Positions 12,059 through 24,600 of a stretch of 64,000 nucleotides of DNA are shown here, one piece after another. A program made the position numbers and the translations under genes. Every line of letters begins with the position of its first letter. Position 1 is the first letter of the stretch. The DNA comes from Pteria penguin (Eukaryota; Mollusca; Bivalvia; Pterioida; Pteriidae): positions 3,010,430 to 3,074,429 of the forward strand of contig CM068581.1 in NCBI GenBank assembly GCA_035048485.1, given 5' to 3'. The notes under the pieces are model-generated. The model was not told the DNA's origin. It saw nothing but the letters and a program-made list of their open reading frames with translations, and ran no database searches.

Positions 12059-12187
12059 TAAAGTTGACATAGCATGCCAAGGTTACTGTCCATGCAAAAA
12101 CATTCCATGCGCATGCCCGTTCATTTTAAATCCGGTTTGTGGAGTCAACAGGAAGACATACGATAACGAATGTGGAGCAACATGCGA
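12059..12187 (+). CDS. Kazal module exon 5
   Basis: This 129-bp exon starts after ctttttatag (polypyrimidine tract plus AG) and ends before gtaag at 12188. It reads KVDIACQGYCPC, then KNIPCACPF, ILNPVCG and RKTYDNECGATC. P1 is Phe, so a chymotrypsin-like target is predicted. ILNPVCG is shared with exon 4, suggesting these two modules are related by duplication despite the 8.4 kb of repeats between them. There is no N-glycosylation sequon at the NRK position. Confidence 0.87.
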
Positions 12188-12242
12188 GTAAGTGAATCTT
12201 GATTAGGCATCCCAGTTTTTATTCTAATAGATTTAGATCTAT

Positions 12243-12420
12243 TAACACACACATACACACACAGAGACATATACATACATACATACATACATACATACAT
12301 ACATACATTTATACATACATACATACATACATACATACATACATACATACATACATACATACATACATACATACATACATACATACATTCATACATACAT
12401 ACATACATACATACACATAT
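12243..12420. repeat. (ATAC)n microsatellite
   Basis: About 40 ATAC units with a CA-rich left end, starting about 55 bp after the exon 5 donor. Open frames in it ([16 protein letters not shown]) are artefacts. Confidence 0.95.
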
Positions 12421-12443
12421 CATCATCATTATCAACAACAACA

Positions 12444-12718
12444 TAAAAACGGGTGTGACCCAGTGAATGACGTTCTCGGCATGTGATCAAAAGATCTCAG
12501 GTTCGATCCCTGCCGTGGCCACACCGGTGTTCTGTCTTTCGAATGAGACAGTAAAAACCGAGGTCCCGTTTGACGGTAGGCGTGGCATGTAAAAGATCCC
12601 TCACTGCTTCGGGCGAGTTCGTTGCACAGGTAAATGTTTCTGTGTAATGCAAAAGGCAGATGCTGTCATCATATAGGTTAAATAATCGTGAACTGACGTT
12701 AAACATCAATCAATCAAT

Positions 12719-12719
<1 letters not shown>
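12444..12719 (+). mobile_element. tRNA-derived SINE, family B, plus strand
   Basis: It has a B-box-like ctcaggttcgatccctgccg near 12500. The body contains the sequence ggcgtggcatgtaaaagatc and ccctcactgcttcggg. It ends in atcaatcaatcaattt and then a (TCA)n tail. Two relatives occur at 12909-13195 and, inverted, at 41164-41400. Confidence 0.75.
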
Positions 12720-12906
<187 letters not shown>

Positions 12907-12908
12907 TC

Positions 12909-13195
12909 AAGCCGGTGTGGCTCATATATGAGGTGCTGGGCCTTAGGCTGAAAGATCCAGGGTTTAATATCCGCCGTTATCACACCGGTGTCGTTTCATC
13001 GGTTGAAACAATAAAAATCGGTCCCGTGTCACCGTAGACATGGCACGGAAAAGATCCCTCACTGCTCCGGGTGGGTCTATTGCAAAGGTATAAACTTCCA
13101 TGCAATTCAATGGGCAAATACGGTTACTATATACACGAAATAATGTTGGAAAGACGTAAAACAATAATTAATCATTAAATCAATTAATTGATTAG
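12909..13195 (+). mobile_element. tRNA-derived SINE, family B, more diverged copy
   Basis: It shares cacaccggtgt, catggcacg(g/t)aaaagatc and cctcactgctccgggtgggt with the copy at 12444, and ends ttaatcattaaatcaattaa. The B-box is decayed (ccagggtttaatatccgccg), so it is older than its neighbour. Confidence 0.7.
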
Positions 13196-13273
13196 ACATA
13201 CGTGAATAGCGAATGTTGACAAGGGCCGGTTGGCATAACAGATTGCAGATAATTTCTTTTTTCGTTTGTGTGC

Positions 13274-13373
<100 letters not shown>

Positions 13374-13427
13374 GCTTAATTTCCCGCTGTTTGTATAAAC
13401 TTGTGTAATTTGACTATTGTCCCTCAG

Positions 13428-13559
13428 TGGAACGGCAGTACAGTGTCCGGGGAAATGTCCATGCGAGTCGTCAAAGGAATGTTCCTGTCCTAGAATCCTG
13501 GAACCAGTCTGTGGAATGGACAATAAAACTTACGGAAATTCCTGCAATGCTGCATGCAT
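13428..13559 (+). CDS. Kazal module exon 6
   Basis: This 132-bp exon lies between ttgtccctcag and gtgagt at 13560. It reads [12 protein letters not shown], then [18 protein letters not shown] and [13 protein letters not shown]1 is Arg. NKT is a possible glycosylation site. An (AT)n run of about 95 bp ends some 57 bp before the acceptor. Confidence 0.87.
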
Positions 13560-14047
13560 GTGAGTCATGTACATCTGAATTAATTCGAATATTTTGTTTC
13601 TGTAATGACACTCATCTAATTGATATTATATTAAAAATCACCAGAATTCGTAATTAAGTCATCTGTGAAATAATGCTTTGTTAAAAATATTATTTTTCTT
13701 TTATTCCATCTAGATTTTCATTCCTTAACCTTTCAGTTTATTTACACAAATACCTTTGAATCTTTTGATGAATTTCGACAATTTGACAGAAACAACTGGT
13801 TAACTGGTTTGTGTAATGTCATGATACAGCTGTGTTTTATCTTAAATTTTAGGTGATGTTGGTTTGGCTATCTTTGCCTTTTTTCCCTTTCTCCTTTTTC
13901 TGTTTATTTATTTATTTATTTTATTTATTGGGATTTTTTATTCGTCTTTTTTTCAGTAGGCTCATTTTCCGACTTTAGTATAAACATTGCTCGCTTTATG
14001 TACGTGTTGATTTATACGACAAATGATATGCATGTATTACTCCGCAG
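13560..14047. other. Intron 6, no gene seen
   Basis: T-rich intron with a (TTTA)n patch at about 13906-13930 and a pyrimidine-rich 3' part before the exon 7 acceptor. Confidence 0.45.
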
Positions 14048-14173
14048 GAATGTAAAGGTCGCTTGTAAGCAGAAGTGTCCCTGCAATTCCGCCTGCTCAT
14101 GCCCTCTCTCATACATCCCTGTTTGTGGCATAGACGGCCAGACCTATGACAACGAATGCAAAGCGAACTGCTC
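14048..14173 (+). CDS. Kazal module exon 7 (last full core)
   Basis: This 126-bp exon, the shortest of the modules, lies between ttactccgcag and gtaag at 14174. It reads NVKVACKQKCPC, then NSACSC, CPLSYIPVCG and GQTYDNECKANC. P1 is Leu, compatible with chymotrypsin- or elastase-like targets. It is more GC-rich than the flanking introns. Its last cysteines are supplied by the terminal exon. Confidence 0.87.
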
Positions 14174-14588
14174 GTAAGTGAAATGACTTGAGTGACTGCC
14201 AATTTCACCCATGACTTCAAGCTGGTAAAGTTATGAGTGAATAACTTTTTATCTATTTAATTGTTTATCTATTCTTTATTTATCATTTCCTTATCATCCA
14301 TTGTATTGTAATGTGATTTATCATAATTGTTTATTAATTTTCCACCGCGGACTCACATATCCGAACATACGTCAGTTTCTAAGTCAATATACTTAGAACA
14401 GTTTGGCCTGTCAGTGTTTATTAGTGTTGAATTTCATAGGCGATTCAAGAGTAGACTTCAGTGTTTGTCGGAGTTTATCCGAGTAAAACGGGATTCTCAA
14501 GGTTCTAGATACTTGGCGGTGCTTGATATTTTCAGTTTCAGTTGCCTTTTGTCACGACAGGATTTATTGAAACTGGACTTTCAATCTT

Positions 14589-14765
14589 AAGCTCACGTGA
14601 GTCGAAGACTCGAGTAAGCTATTGCCATAATGCGCCGTTCGACGTCCGTCTGTCAGTCATTCAAGCTTCATCGAAGGCTTCTTACATTTTTAAATTCTCC
14701 AGAACCACTGAAGAGATTTAATCAAACTCGGTAGGGGTAAATTACTTAAGTTTCCCTTCGTATGT
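14589..14765 (+). mobile_element. Fragment of a dispersed repeat of bivalve type
   Basis: It starts aagctcacgtgagtcgaag, with nested short palindromes. It continues with cgacgtccgtctgtcagtc and then ccagaaccactgaagag and caaactcgg. I recall this order (a CTCA..TGAG head, a run of GTCCGTC, then 'complete the stem, weak-match' filler and a CCACTGAAGGGATTT-like stretch) from many bivalve genomes. No coding capacity; no second copy in the window. Confidence 0.5.
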
Positions 14766-15567
14766 TGTTGTTGTTTTCGGGCCAAATTTGCCAAGGGGTG
14801 AATCCAGAGCGAAAACCCCAGACAAATTTTGCTTTGACAAATTTCTTCTTCAGACAGACTGCATAGATCTACAAATCGAATGTGTCGGAGTGATTAAGAA
14901 GAATGTCTTAAGTAGTGTTGTTGTTTTCGGTTCCATTCCAATATCAATTTTTAAGCTTTTTGGACATTGTCATTTTGCAGAATTTCAGACAATGTTTTCC
15001 TCATAGCAAGTTGTTAATAATGCATCAATTTGTGCATTTTATCATATTTTAATGTGTTGAATGCATATGGAAAGAATTGGAATACAAAATATTTTGGGAA
15101 TTTTTGACATCTTTCTGAGGTTAAAAGGAGGAATATGCTATCAGTAATTGATAATAGGCTTAGACTAAGGTCTCCTTCACAACAAATGAACGTAGCTGAT
15201 AAGACCTGGTAGGTATGAAGTACATAGGTGTCCATAAATGTATTGCTTTATTCTGTTAAACGTATCAAAGAGTGAAGTTTAGGTGGGGCGACATAGGTCC
15301 CAGAGGATACTCTTTTTGGACAAACGTCTTAGACCGGTTGTTTTGATCATCAGAGGGATAAAAAAGGATTAAAAAGTGTTGGCATTTTTTGTTTGACTTC
15401 GTGCTTTCTACATATCTATTGATTTATCTAACACAGACAAGCAGCCAAGCATTTATTTACTGACACTTATTTTAATATTTCTGTTTCAAGGATTATTTGA
15501 ATGTGTTATATGAAAATTCCGTATTCCAAGCTACCGTGATTTTTATTGTATGTCTGATATAGGTTCA

Positions 15568-15665
15568 GAAAAAGCCTGCATTGGGTTTTCACTGTTGACC
15601 TTCAACATACCAGAACGTCTGGTATGCTGAAGGTCAACAGTGAAAACCCGATGCAGGCTTTTTTC
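15568..15665. mobile_element. Foldback element, 46-bp arms
   Basis: The left arm from gaaaaagcctgcattggg to acataccag (15613) is complementary to ctggtatgctgaaggtc ... gatgcaggctttttt, with about three mismatches and a 5-base loop, aacgt. A T-rich and (ATT)n tail follows at once. Confidence 0.8.
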
Positions 15666-15684
15666 TTTCTTTCTTTTTTTTTTC

Positions 15685-15687
<3 letters not shown>

Positions 15688-15737
<50 letters not shown>

Positions 15738-15869
15738 TATTATTATTATTTAATATTACGCCAAATTAAGTTTTCAGAATTTGTGATACACGTAATACAT
15801 CATATCATATTAGACAAAAGAAAATTACTGACCTTTCGTGTCTTTTTTTCAGAATTATCATCATCATCA

Positions 15870-15930
<61 letters not shown>
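15688..15930. repeat. Two (ATT)n microsatellites
   Basis: (TTA)n at 15688-15752 and (ATC)n/(ATT)n at 15856-15930, with about 100 bp of unique DNA between them. Poly-Tyr and poly-Leu frames here are artefacts. Confidence 0.92.
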
Positions 15931-15931
<1 letters not shown>

Positions 15932-16549
15932 TAATTAAGCCATAAAACATCTGTTGGCCAACTTTCGATATCTATCTGAAGGGTTGTTTGAAAGTTCTAT
16001 GTCAAATTTAATTGGGTTTTTATGAATTTCAAACACCCCCCCCCCAAAAAAAAACCAAACCAACAAACAAACAAATTCAAACCAAACCAAACCAAAACCT
16101 CTATGTTTTCATTAAACACTTAAACAAGATTGGAAAAAAAATTGGACCTAGATATTTAGATGTTTTTATATTATTGTCTTTATTATTCAATGTTATGAGG
16201 CAAGTTTACAGTCAGTTGTCAAGCACACAATAAGCACACAACAAGCACGATCTCCTCATACAATCTGCTGTTGTGAATGGGCAAACTGTGGTCAGGTGAG
16301 CAATATAGGCCAAATTAAGATACGAAGTTGATATCAAAAGGATGATATTTTAGAATAACATAAGAATGTTTACTTAATGTTTGTTAGTTAATGTGTGATA
16401 ATAGCAGGTTTGTCTTCATTCCTTGCGAAAGTTAGAGTCCAATATAAAATTATACAGCTGGTATAAAACAATGTACGAGTCGGTTTATCAATGACATCTG
16501 TATGGTTTTCCTTTAACACCAATTATTCACAAATTATTCTATGTTTCAG

Positions 16550-16589
16550 AAATGTGAAGATCAGTTGCCGGGGCCAGTGTCCATGTTAA
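16550..16589 (+). CDS. Kazal terminal exon with stop
   Basis: The acceptor atgtttcag at 16541-16549 opens a 40-bp exon that reads NVKISCRGQCPC and then TAA at 16587-16589. The residues match the first 12 of the other exons, so the exon completes the disulfide framework of the preceding module and ends the protein right after CPC. The stop position fits the modular plan: the chain ends at a module boundary, not in the middle of a core. Confidence 0.85.
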
Positions 16590-16715
16590 AAAGATATGCT
16601 GTCAATTTCTATTTTGATGTTTTCTGTAAATATTATGTACATGTATATAACACAGTTCGTTGATATATCAATACACAATTCTCATCTGTGGCACGATATT
16701 TAAAATGCCCAAAAT

Positions 16716-16721
16716 AATAAA
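16716..16721 (+). terminator. Probable polyadenylation signal of the Kazal gene
   Basis: AATAAA lies about 127 bp after the stop codon, in AT-rich sequence just before the 37-bp tandem array. No cleavage site can be fixed from sequence alone. Confidence 0.6.
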
Positions 16722-16754
16722 AGACTTACTTTCAACTCACTAGAAAATTCAAGT

Positions 16755-17190
16755 GTTCGTAATAAACATTGACTGACCAGGAAGAACATGTGCTCATAAT
16801 CAACATTGACTGACCAGGAAAAACAGGTGCTCATAATCAACATTTACTGACCAGGAAAAACAGGTGTTCATAATCAGCATTGACTGACCAGGAAGGACAG
16901 TTGCTCTTAATCAACATTGACTGACCAGGAAGGACAGGTGCTCATAATCAACAATGACTGACCAGGAAGGATAGGTGCTCATAATCAACAATGACTGACC
17001 AGGAAGGACAGGTGCCCGAAACCAACAATGACTGACCAGGAAGGACAGGTGCTCATAATCAACACTGGCTAACCATGAAGCACAGATTTCATAATCAACG
17101 TTAACAAACAAGGAAGAACAAGTGCTCTAAATCAACGTTGACTAACTAGGTGGGACAGGTGCTCCTAATGAACACTGACTAACCATGAAG
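16755..17190. repeat. 37-bp tandem array, about 12 units
   Basis: The unit starts gctcataatcaacattgact and continues gaccaggaagaacaggt. It begins only about 35 bp after the poly(A) signal of the Kazal gene and may lie within or just beyond its 3' end. The minus-strand frame is repeat-derived. Confidence 0.92.
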
Positions 17191-17430
17191 GAGTTATGTA
17201 ACTATTTATAATTGATATGAACAGATATATACAAATATAACAAGCACTTTTAATAGATAAAATTATCTCCACAAGATCTAGCTTTATTTATTGTTTGTTA
17301 TAACGTCAAATACGTAGATACATACATCTAGATGAAACTTTAACTAATATTTGGTGCGGTTTAACAAGCTATTGTCTGATACATTCTACAACTGGATACA
17401 ATCGTTTATGAAGGGCGGGCAGGATAAATG

Positions 17431-17466
17431 GGGGGGGGGGGGGGGGGGGGGGGGGGTGGGGGGGTG
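17431..17466. repeat. Poly(G) run
   Basis: About 26 G residues, then a T and a further G run. It has quadruplex potential on plus. The Gly-rich frame around it is not credible as a gene. Confidence 0.9.
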
Positions 17467-17609
17467 TGAGAGTAGAGGTCAGGAGAACAGAAGATTAAAA
17501 TGCATTTGTTGTGGTGATTGGGGAGGATATATCACAATAGTGGAGGGATGGAGAAGGAAAGAGGATTGGCAGAGAAAGGTCATGCCCTCTATTTGTTCTT
17601 TTCCGAAAA

Positions 17610-17965
17610 ATCGATGGTAACTGAAAAAAAACCCCGAAACTTTTCTTAGTAGAACATCTCTCATCATTCAATCTGTCATTCACACAGTTTTATTCAGATC
17701 ATCATGCTTTTTTGACAGAAAGTTAGATAAAAGTCCGGTAGCATAACATTTTAAACATCCTTTAGTCGAATTTTACTACGATGTCTATTTTCAGATAAGG
17801 TCCATTTCAATTGTTAAAAATGTTAAAAGCCACCTGCTACATGGCCTTCAGGACTTTCTGATAGAGAGCGTTATAATTTTAATATAAATATGTGAATCAC
17901 AAAGCGAATTAACGGTTATAGAAAGTTTCCAGTCGATTTTCTCTATAATAGCAATTCAGACCTCA
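17610..17965 (+). repeat. Dispersed repeat family D1, copy 1
   Basis: Shares ordered blocks with 32825-33235: ttttaaacat(c/t)ctttag(t/c)cgaa, then acgat, attttcagat / atttttagat, gga(a)ctttctgata, gtgaat(c/g)acaaagc(g/c)aatt and gtcgatt(t/c)tct. Both copies are non-coding, diverged and in the same orientation. Confidence 0.7.
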
Positions 17966-17969
17966 CTTT

Positions 17970-18640
17970 CATTCCCGGGCCCTACTTGGTTTGTCCCTTC
18001 TCTTTAATGCAACAAACGAACCTCTGACCGTGAGTGGATTCGGAGGCTTACTTTGTACCAAGACATTGCATCAATTGTTCTTCATTACTGAAATTTCTAA
18101 ATATTTATAACATTTATGGACATTCGTTCAAAATCACACATTCAAACACTTTTTAATAATTCTAGACACAAGGCATTTCAGATGCTCTATAAACTATTGA
18201 CGGGTTAATGAAATAACTTGCCAGGACATGACACCGATCGTCAACCTCTAGAACAATATAATCATTGTCACTTGTATCTGATAATATAAAACGATTTATC
18301 ATCTCACTATTTTTTACATATTTATTCAGAATACAGTGGAATGTCGTTATATTAAATATTACATACATATAAGTACATTAAACATTTCAGGAATTATTCA
18401 TTTTCTTGTATACGGTAAAACATCAAAGCAAGATATAATGGAACCAATGTTGTAAAATCAAACAATGCTAATTAGCTGTGAATCAAATGACAAAAGGTGA
18501 CTAAAGTATCTAGGTCACAAGCCTGGTAACAGCACCGACATACTAGGTCACGTCTTGTATGATGACGGCTACGTAGTGCGCGATGTAATGAACGATCACC
18601 TGAAATAGACAGGAAATGACATCATAAGATGAACTATTGA
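17970..18640. other. Spacer before the 48-bp array, no gene seen
   Basis: AT-rich unique sequence. The minus-strand 68-codon frame at 18162-18368 shows no recognisable features. The last 100 bp already contains array-like words (gtcacgtc, cacctgaaat). Confidence 0.4.
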
Positions 18641-21600
18641 TACAACTGAAATATGACTGGTTAGTTCATAGCTATTGCACGTAGGTCACCAGAAATAATG
18701 AAGTAATCCCTTATCCTATCACTACTTATATTGTACGTAAGTCACAAGAAGTTATCCTCTATCCTATCACTACTTCTACTGTACGTAAGTAACATGAAGT
18801 AATCCCCTATCCTATCACTACTTATATTGTACGTACATGTAAGTCACATGACGTAATCCCCTTTCCTATCACTACTTATATTGTACGTAAGTCACATGAA
18901 GTAATCCCCTATCCTATCACTACTTATACTGTACGTACGTCACATGAAATAATCCCCTATCCTATCATTACTTATATTGTACGTAAGTCACATGAAATAA
19001 TTCCCTATCCTATCACTACTTATATTGTACGTAACTCACATGAAATAATCCCCCATCCTATCACTACTTATATTGTACGTAAGTCACATGAAGTAATCCC
19101 CTATCCTATCACTACTTATATTGTACGTAAGTCACATAAAATAATCCCCTATCCTATCACTACTTATATTCTACGTCAGTCACATGACAAAATCCCCTAT
19201 CCTACCACTCCTTATATTGTACGTCAGTCACATGACATAATCCCCTATCCTATCACTACATATATTGTACCTAAGTCTTATGAAGTAATCCCCTATCCTA
19301 TCACTTCTAATATTGTACGTAAGTCACATGACATAATCACCTATCCTATCACTACTTCTATTGTAGGTACGTCACATGACATAACCGCCCATCATATTAC
19401 TACTTATATTGTACGTAAGTCACATGAAGTAATCCCCTCTCCTATCACTACTTATTTTGTACGTAAGTCACACGACATAATCCTCATCCTATCACTACTT
19501 ATATTGTACGTAAGTCACATGAAATAAACCCCTATCCTATCACTACTTATATTGTACGTAAGTCACATAAAGTAATCCCCTATCCTATTACTACGTATGC
19601 TGTACGTAAGTCACATGCCATAATCCCCTATCCCATCACTACTTATATTGTACGTAAGTCACATGACATAATCCCCTATCCTATTACTACTTATATTGTA
19701 CGTAAGTCACATGACATAATACCCCATCCTATTCCTACTTATATTGTACGTAAGTGTCATGAACTAATCCCCTATCCTATCACTACTTATATTATACGTA
19801 AGTCACATCAAGTAATCTACTATCCTTTCATTACTTATATTGTACGTAAGTCACATGAAGTAATCCCCTATCCTATCACTACTTATATTGTACGTAACTC
19901 ACATGAAATAATCCCCCATCCTATCACTACTTATATTGTACGTAAGTCACATGAAGTAATCCCCTATCCTATCACTACTTATATTGTACGTAAGTCACAT
20001 AAAATAATCCCCTATCCTATCACTACTTATATTCTACGTCAGTCACATGACAAAATCCCCTATCCTACCACTCCTTATATTGTACGTCAGTCACATGACA
20101 TAATCCCCTATCCTATCACTACATATATTGTACCTAAGTCTTATGAAGTAATCCCCTATCCTATCACTACTTATATTCTACGTCAGTCACATGACAAAAT
20201 CCCCTATCCCATCACTCCTTCTATTGTACGTCAGTCACATGACATAATCCCCTATCCTATCACTACATATATTGTACGTAAGTCATATGAAGTAATTCCC
20301 TATCCTATCACTTCTAATATTGTACGTAAGTCACATGACATAATCCCCTATCCTATCAGTACTTATATTGTAGGTACGTCACATGACTTAACCGCCCATC
20401 CTATTATTACTTATATTGTACGTAAGTCACATGAAGTAATCCCCTATCCTATCACTACTTATTTTGTACGTAAGTCACACGACATAATCCTCATCCTATC
20501 ACTACTTATATTGTACGTAAGTCACATGAAATAAACCCCTATCCTATCACTACTTATATTATACGTAAGTCACATAAAGTAATCCCCATTCCTATCACTA
20601 CTTATATTGTACGTAAGTCACATGAAGTAATCCCCTATCCTATTACTACGTGTGCTGTACGTAAGTCACATGCCATAATCCCCTATCCTATCACAACTTA
20701 TATTGTACGTAAGTCACATGACATAATCCCCCATCCTATTACTACTTATATTGTACGTAAGTCACATGACATAATACCCCATCCTATTCCTACTTATATT
20801 GTACGTAAGTGTCATGAACTAATCCCCTATCCTATCACTACTTATATTGTACGTAAGTCACATGAAGTAATCCCCTATCCTATCACTACTTCTTCTGTAC
20901 GTAAGTCACATGAAATAATCCCATATCCTATCACTACTTATACTGTACGTAAGTCACATGAAGTAATCCCCTATCCCATCATTACTTATATTATACGTAA
21001 ATAACATGAAGTAATTCCCTATCCTATCACTATTTATATTGTATGTAACTCACATGACATAAACCCCTATCCTATCACTTCTTATATTGTACACAAGTCA
21101 CAGAACATATTCCCCCATCCTATCACTACTTATATTGTACGTTAATCACATGACACAATCCCCTATCATATCACTACTTATATTGTAAGTACGTCACATG
21201 ACATAATCGCCCATCCTATTACTGCTTATATTGTACGTAAGTCACATGAGGTAATACCCTCTCCTATCACTACTTATTTTGTACGTAGGTCACATGAAAT
21301 AAATCCCTATCCTATCACTACTTATATTGTACGTAAGTCACAAGAAGTAATCCCCTAATCTATCAATGCTTATATTGTACGTAAGTCACATGAAGTAATC
21401 CCATATCCTATCACTACTTATATTGTACGTAAGTCACACGACATAATCCACTATCCTATCACTGCATAAATTGTACGTAAGTCACATGAAGTAATCCCCT
21501 AATCTATCTATACTTATACTGTACGTAAGTCACATGAAGTAATCCCAAATCCTATCATTATTTATATTGTACGTAAGTCACATGTGGTAATCCCCTATCC

Positions 21601-24600
21601 TATAACTACTTATATTGTACGTAAGTCACATGTGGTAATCCCCTATCCTATCACTACTTATATTGTACGTAAGTCACATTACATAATCCCCCATCCTATT
21701 ACTACTTATATTGTACGTAAGTCACATGACATAATACCCCATCCTATTCCTACTTATATTGTACGTAAGTCTCCTGAACTAATCCCCTATCCTATCACTA
21801 CTTATATTGTACGTAAGTCACATGAAATAAACCCCTATCCTATCACTACTTATATTATACGTAAGTCACATTAAGTTATCTACTATCCTTTCACTACTTA
21901 TATTGTACGTAAGTCACATGAAGTAATCCCCTATCCTATCACTACTTATATTGTACGTAAGTCACATGAAGTAATCCCATATCCTATCACTACTTATACT
22001 GTACGTAAGTTACATGAGGTAATCCCCTATCCTATCATTACTTATATTGTACGTAAGTCACATGAAGTAATTACCTATCCTATCACTATTTATATTGCAC
22101 GTAACTCACATGACATAAACCCCTATCCTATCACTTCTTATATTGTACACAAGTCACATGACATATTCCCCCATCCTATCACTACTTATATTGTACGTTA
22201 ATCACATGACACAATCCCCTATCATATCACTACTTATATTGTAAGTACGTCACATGACATAATCGCCCATCCTATTACTGCTTATATTGTACGTAAGTCA
22301 CATGAGGTAATACCCTCTCCTATCACTACTTATTTTGTACGTACGTCACATGAAATAAATCCCTATCCTATCACTACTTATATTGTACGTAAGTCACATG
22401 AAGTAATCCCCTATCCTATTACTACTTATATTGTACGTAACTCACATGAAATAATCCCCCATCCTATCACTACTTATATTGTACGTAAGTCACATGAAGT
22501 AATCTCCAATCCTATCACTACTTATATTGTACGTAAGTCACACGACATAATCCTCTATCCTATCACTACATAAATTGTACGTAATTCACATGAAGTAATC
22601 CCCTAATCTATCTATACTTATACTGTACGTAAGTCACATGAAGTAATCCCCAATCCTATCATTATTTATATTGTACGTAAGTCACATGTGGTAATCCCCT
22701 ATCCTATAACTACTTTTATTGTACGTAAGTCACATGTGGTAATCCCCTATCCTATCACTACTTATATTGTACTTAAGTCACATGAAGTAATCCCCTGTCA
22801 TATCACTACTTTTATTGTAGGTACCTCACATGACATAATCCCCCATTGTATTACTACTTATATTGTACGTAACTCACATGACATAATACCCCATCCTATT
22901 CCTACTTATATTGTACGTAAGTCACATGACCTAATCCCCTATCATATCAGTACTTATATTGTACGTAAGTCACATGAAGTAATCCTCTATCCTATCACTA
23001 CTTATATTGTACGTTAGTCACATGAAGTAATCCCCTATCCTATCATTACTTATATTGTACATAAGTCACATGAAGTAATCCCCTATCCAATTACTACTTA
23101 TATTGTACGTAAGTCACATGACATAATCCCCTATCCTCTCACTACCTAAATTGTAGGTACGTCACACCACAGAATCGCCCATCCTATTTCTACTAATATT
23201 GTACGTAAGTCACATGAAGTAATCCCCTATCCTATCACTACTTATATTGTACGTAAGTCACATGAAATAATCCCCTATCCTATCACTACTTATATTGTAG
23301 GTACGTCACAAGACATAATCGCCCATCTTATTACTACTTATATTCTACGTAAGTCACCTGAATTAATCCCCTGTCATATCACTACTTATATTATAGGTAC
23401 GTCACATGACATAATCCCCCATCCTCTTACTACTTATATTGTACGTAACTAACATGACATAATACCCCATTCTATTCCTACGTATATTGTACGTAAGTCA
23501 CATGACCTAATCCCCTATCATATCACTAATTATATTGTACTTAGGTCACATCAAATAATCCTCTATCCTATCACTACTTATATTGTACGTAAGTCACATG
23601 AGGTAATCCCATATCCTATCACTACTTATACTGTACGTAAATCACATGAAGTAATCCCCTATCCTATCATTCCTTATATTGTACGTAAGTCACATGAAGT
23701 AATCCCCTATCCTATCACTACTTATATTGTACGTAAGTCACATGAAGTAATCCCATATCCTATCACTACTTATACTGTACGTAAGTTACATGAGGTAATC
23801 CCCTATCCTATCATTACTTATATTGTACGTAAGTCACATGAAGTAATTACCTATCCTATCACTATTTATATTGCACGTAACTCACATGACATAAACCCCT
23901 ATCCTATCACTTCTTATATTGTACACAAGTCACATGACATATTCCCCCATCCTATCACTACTTATATTGTACGTTAATCACATGACACAATCCCCTATCA
24001 TATCACTACTTATATTGTAAGTACGTCACATGACATAATCGCCCATCCTATTACTGCTTATATTGTACGTAAGTCACATGAGGTAATACCCTCTCCTATC
24101 ACTACTTATTTTGTACGTAAGTCACATGAAATAAATCCCTATCCTATCACTACTTATATTGTACGTAAGTCACATGAAGTAATCCCCTATCCTATCACTA
24201 CTTATATTGTACGTAACTCACATGAAATAATCCCCCATCCTATCACTACTTATATTGTACGTAAGTCACATGAAGTAATCTCCAATCCTATCACTTCTTA
24301 TATTGTACGTAAGTCACACGACATAATCCTCTATCCTATCACTACATAAATTGTACGTAATTCACATGAAGTAATCCCCTAATCTATCTATACTTATACT
24401 GTACGTAAGTCACATGAAGTAATCCCCAATCCTATCATTATTTATATTGTACGTAAGTCACATGTGGTAATCCCCTATCCTATAACTACTTTTATTGTAC
24501 GTAAGTCACATGTGGTAATCCCCTATCCTATCACTACTTATATTGTACGTAAGTCACATGAAGTAATCCCCTGTCATATCACTACTTTTATTGTAGGTAC

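Noticed and set aside
17351..17620. 89-codon frame across a poly(G) run
   Set aside because: Gly-rich translation is caused by the homopolymer; no other support.
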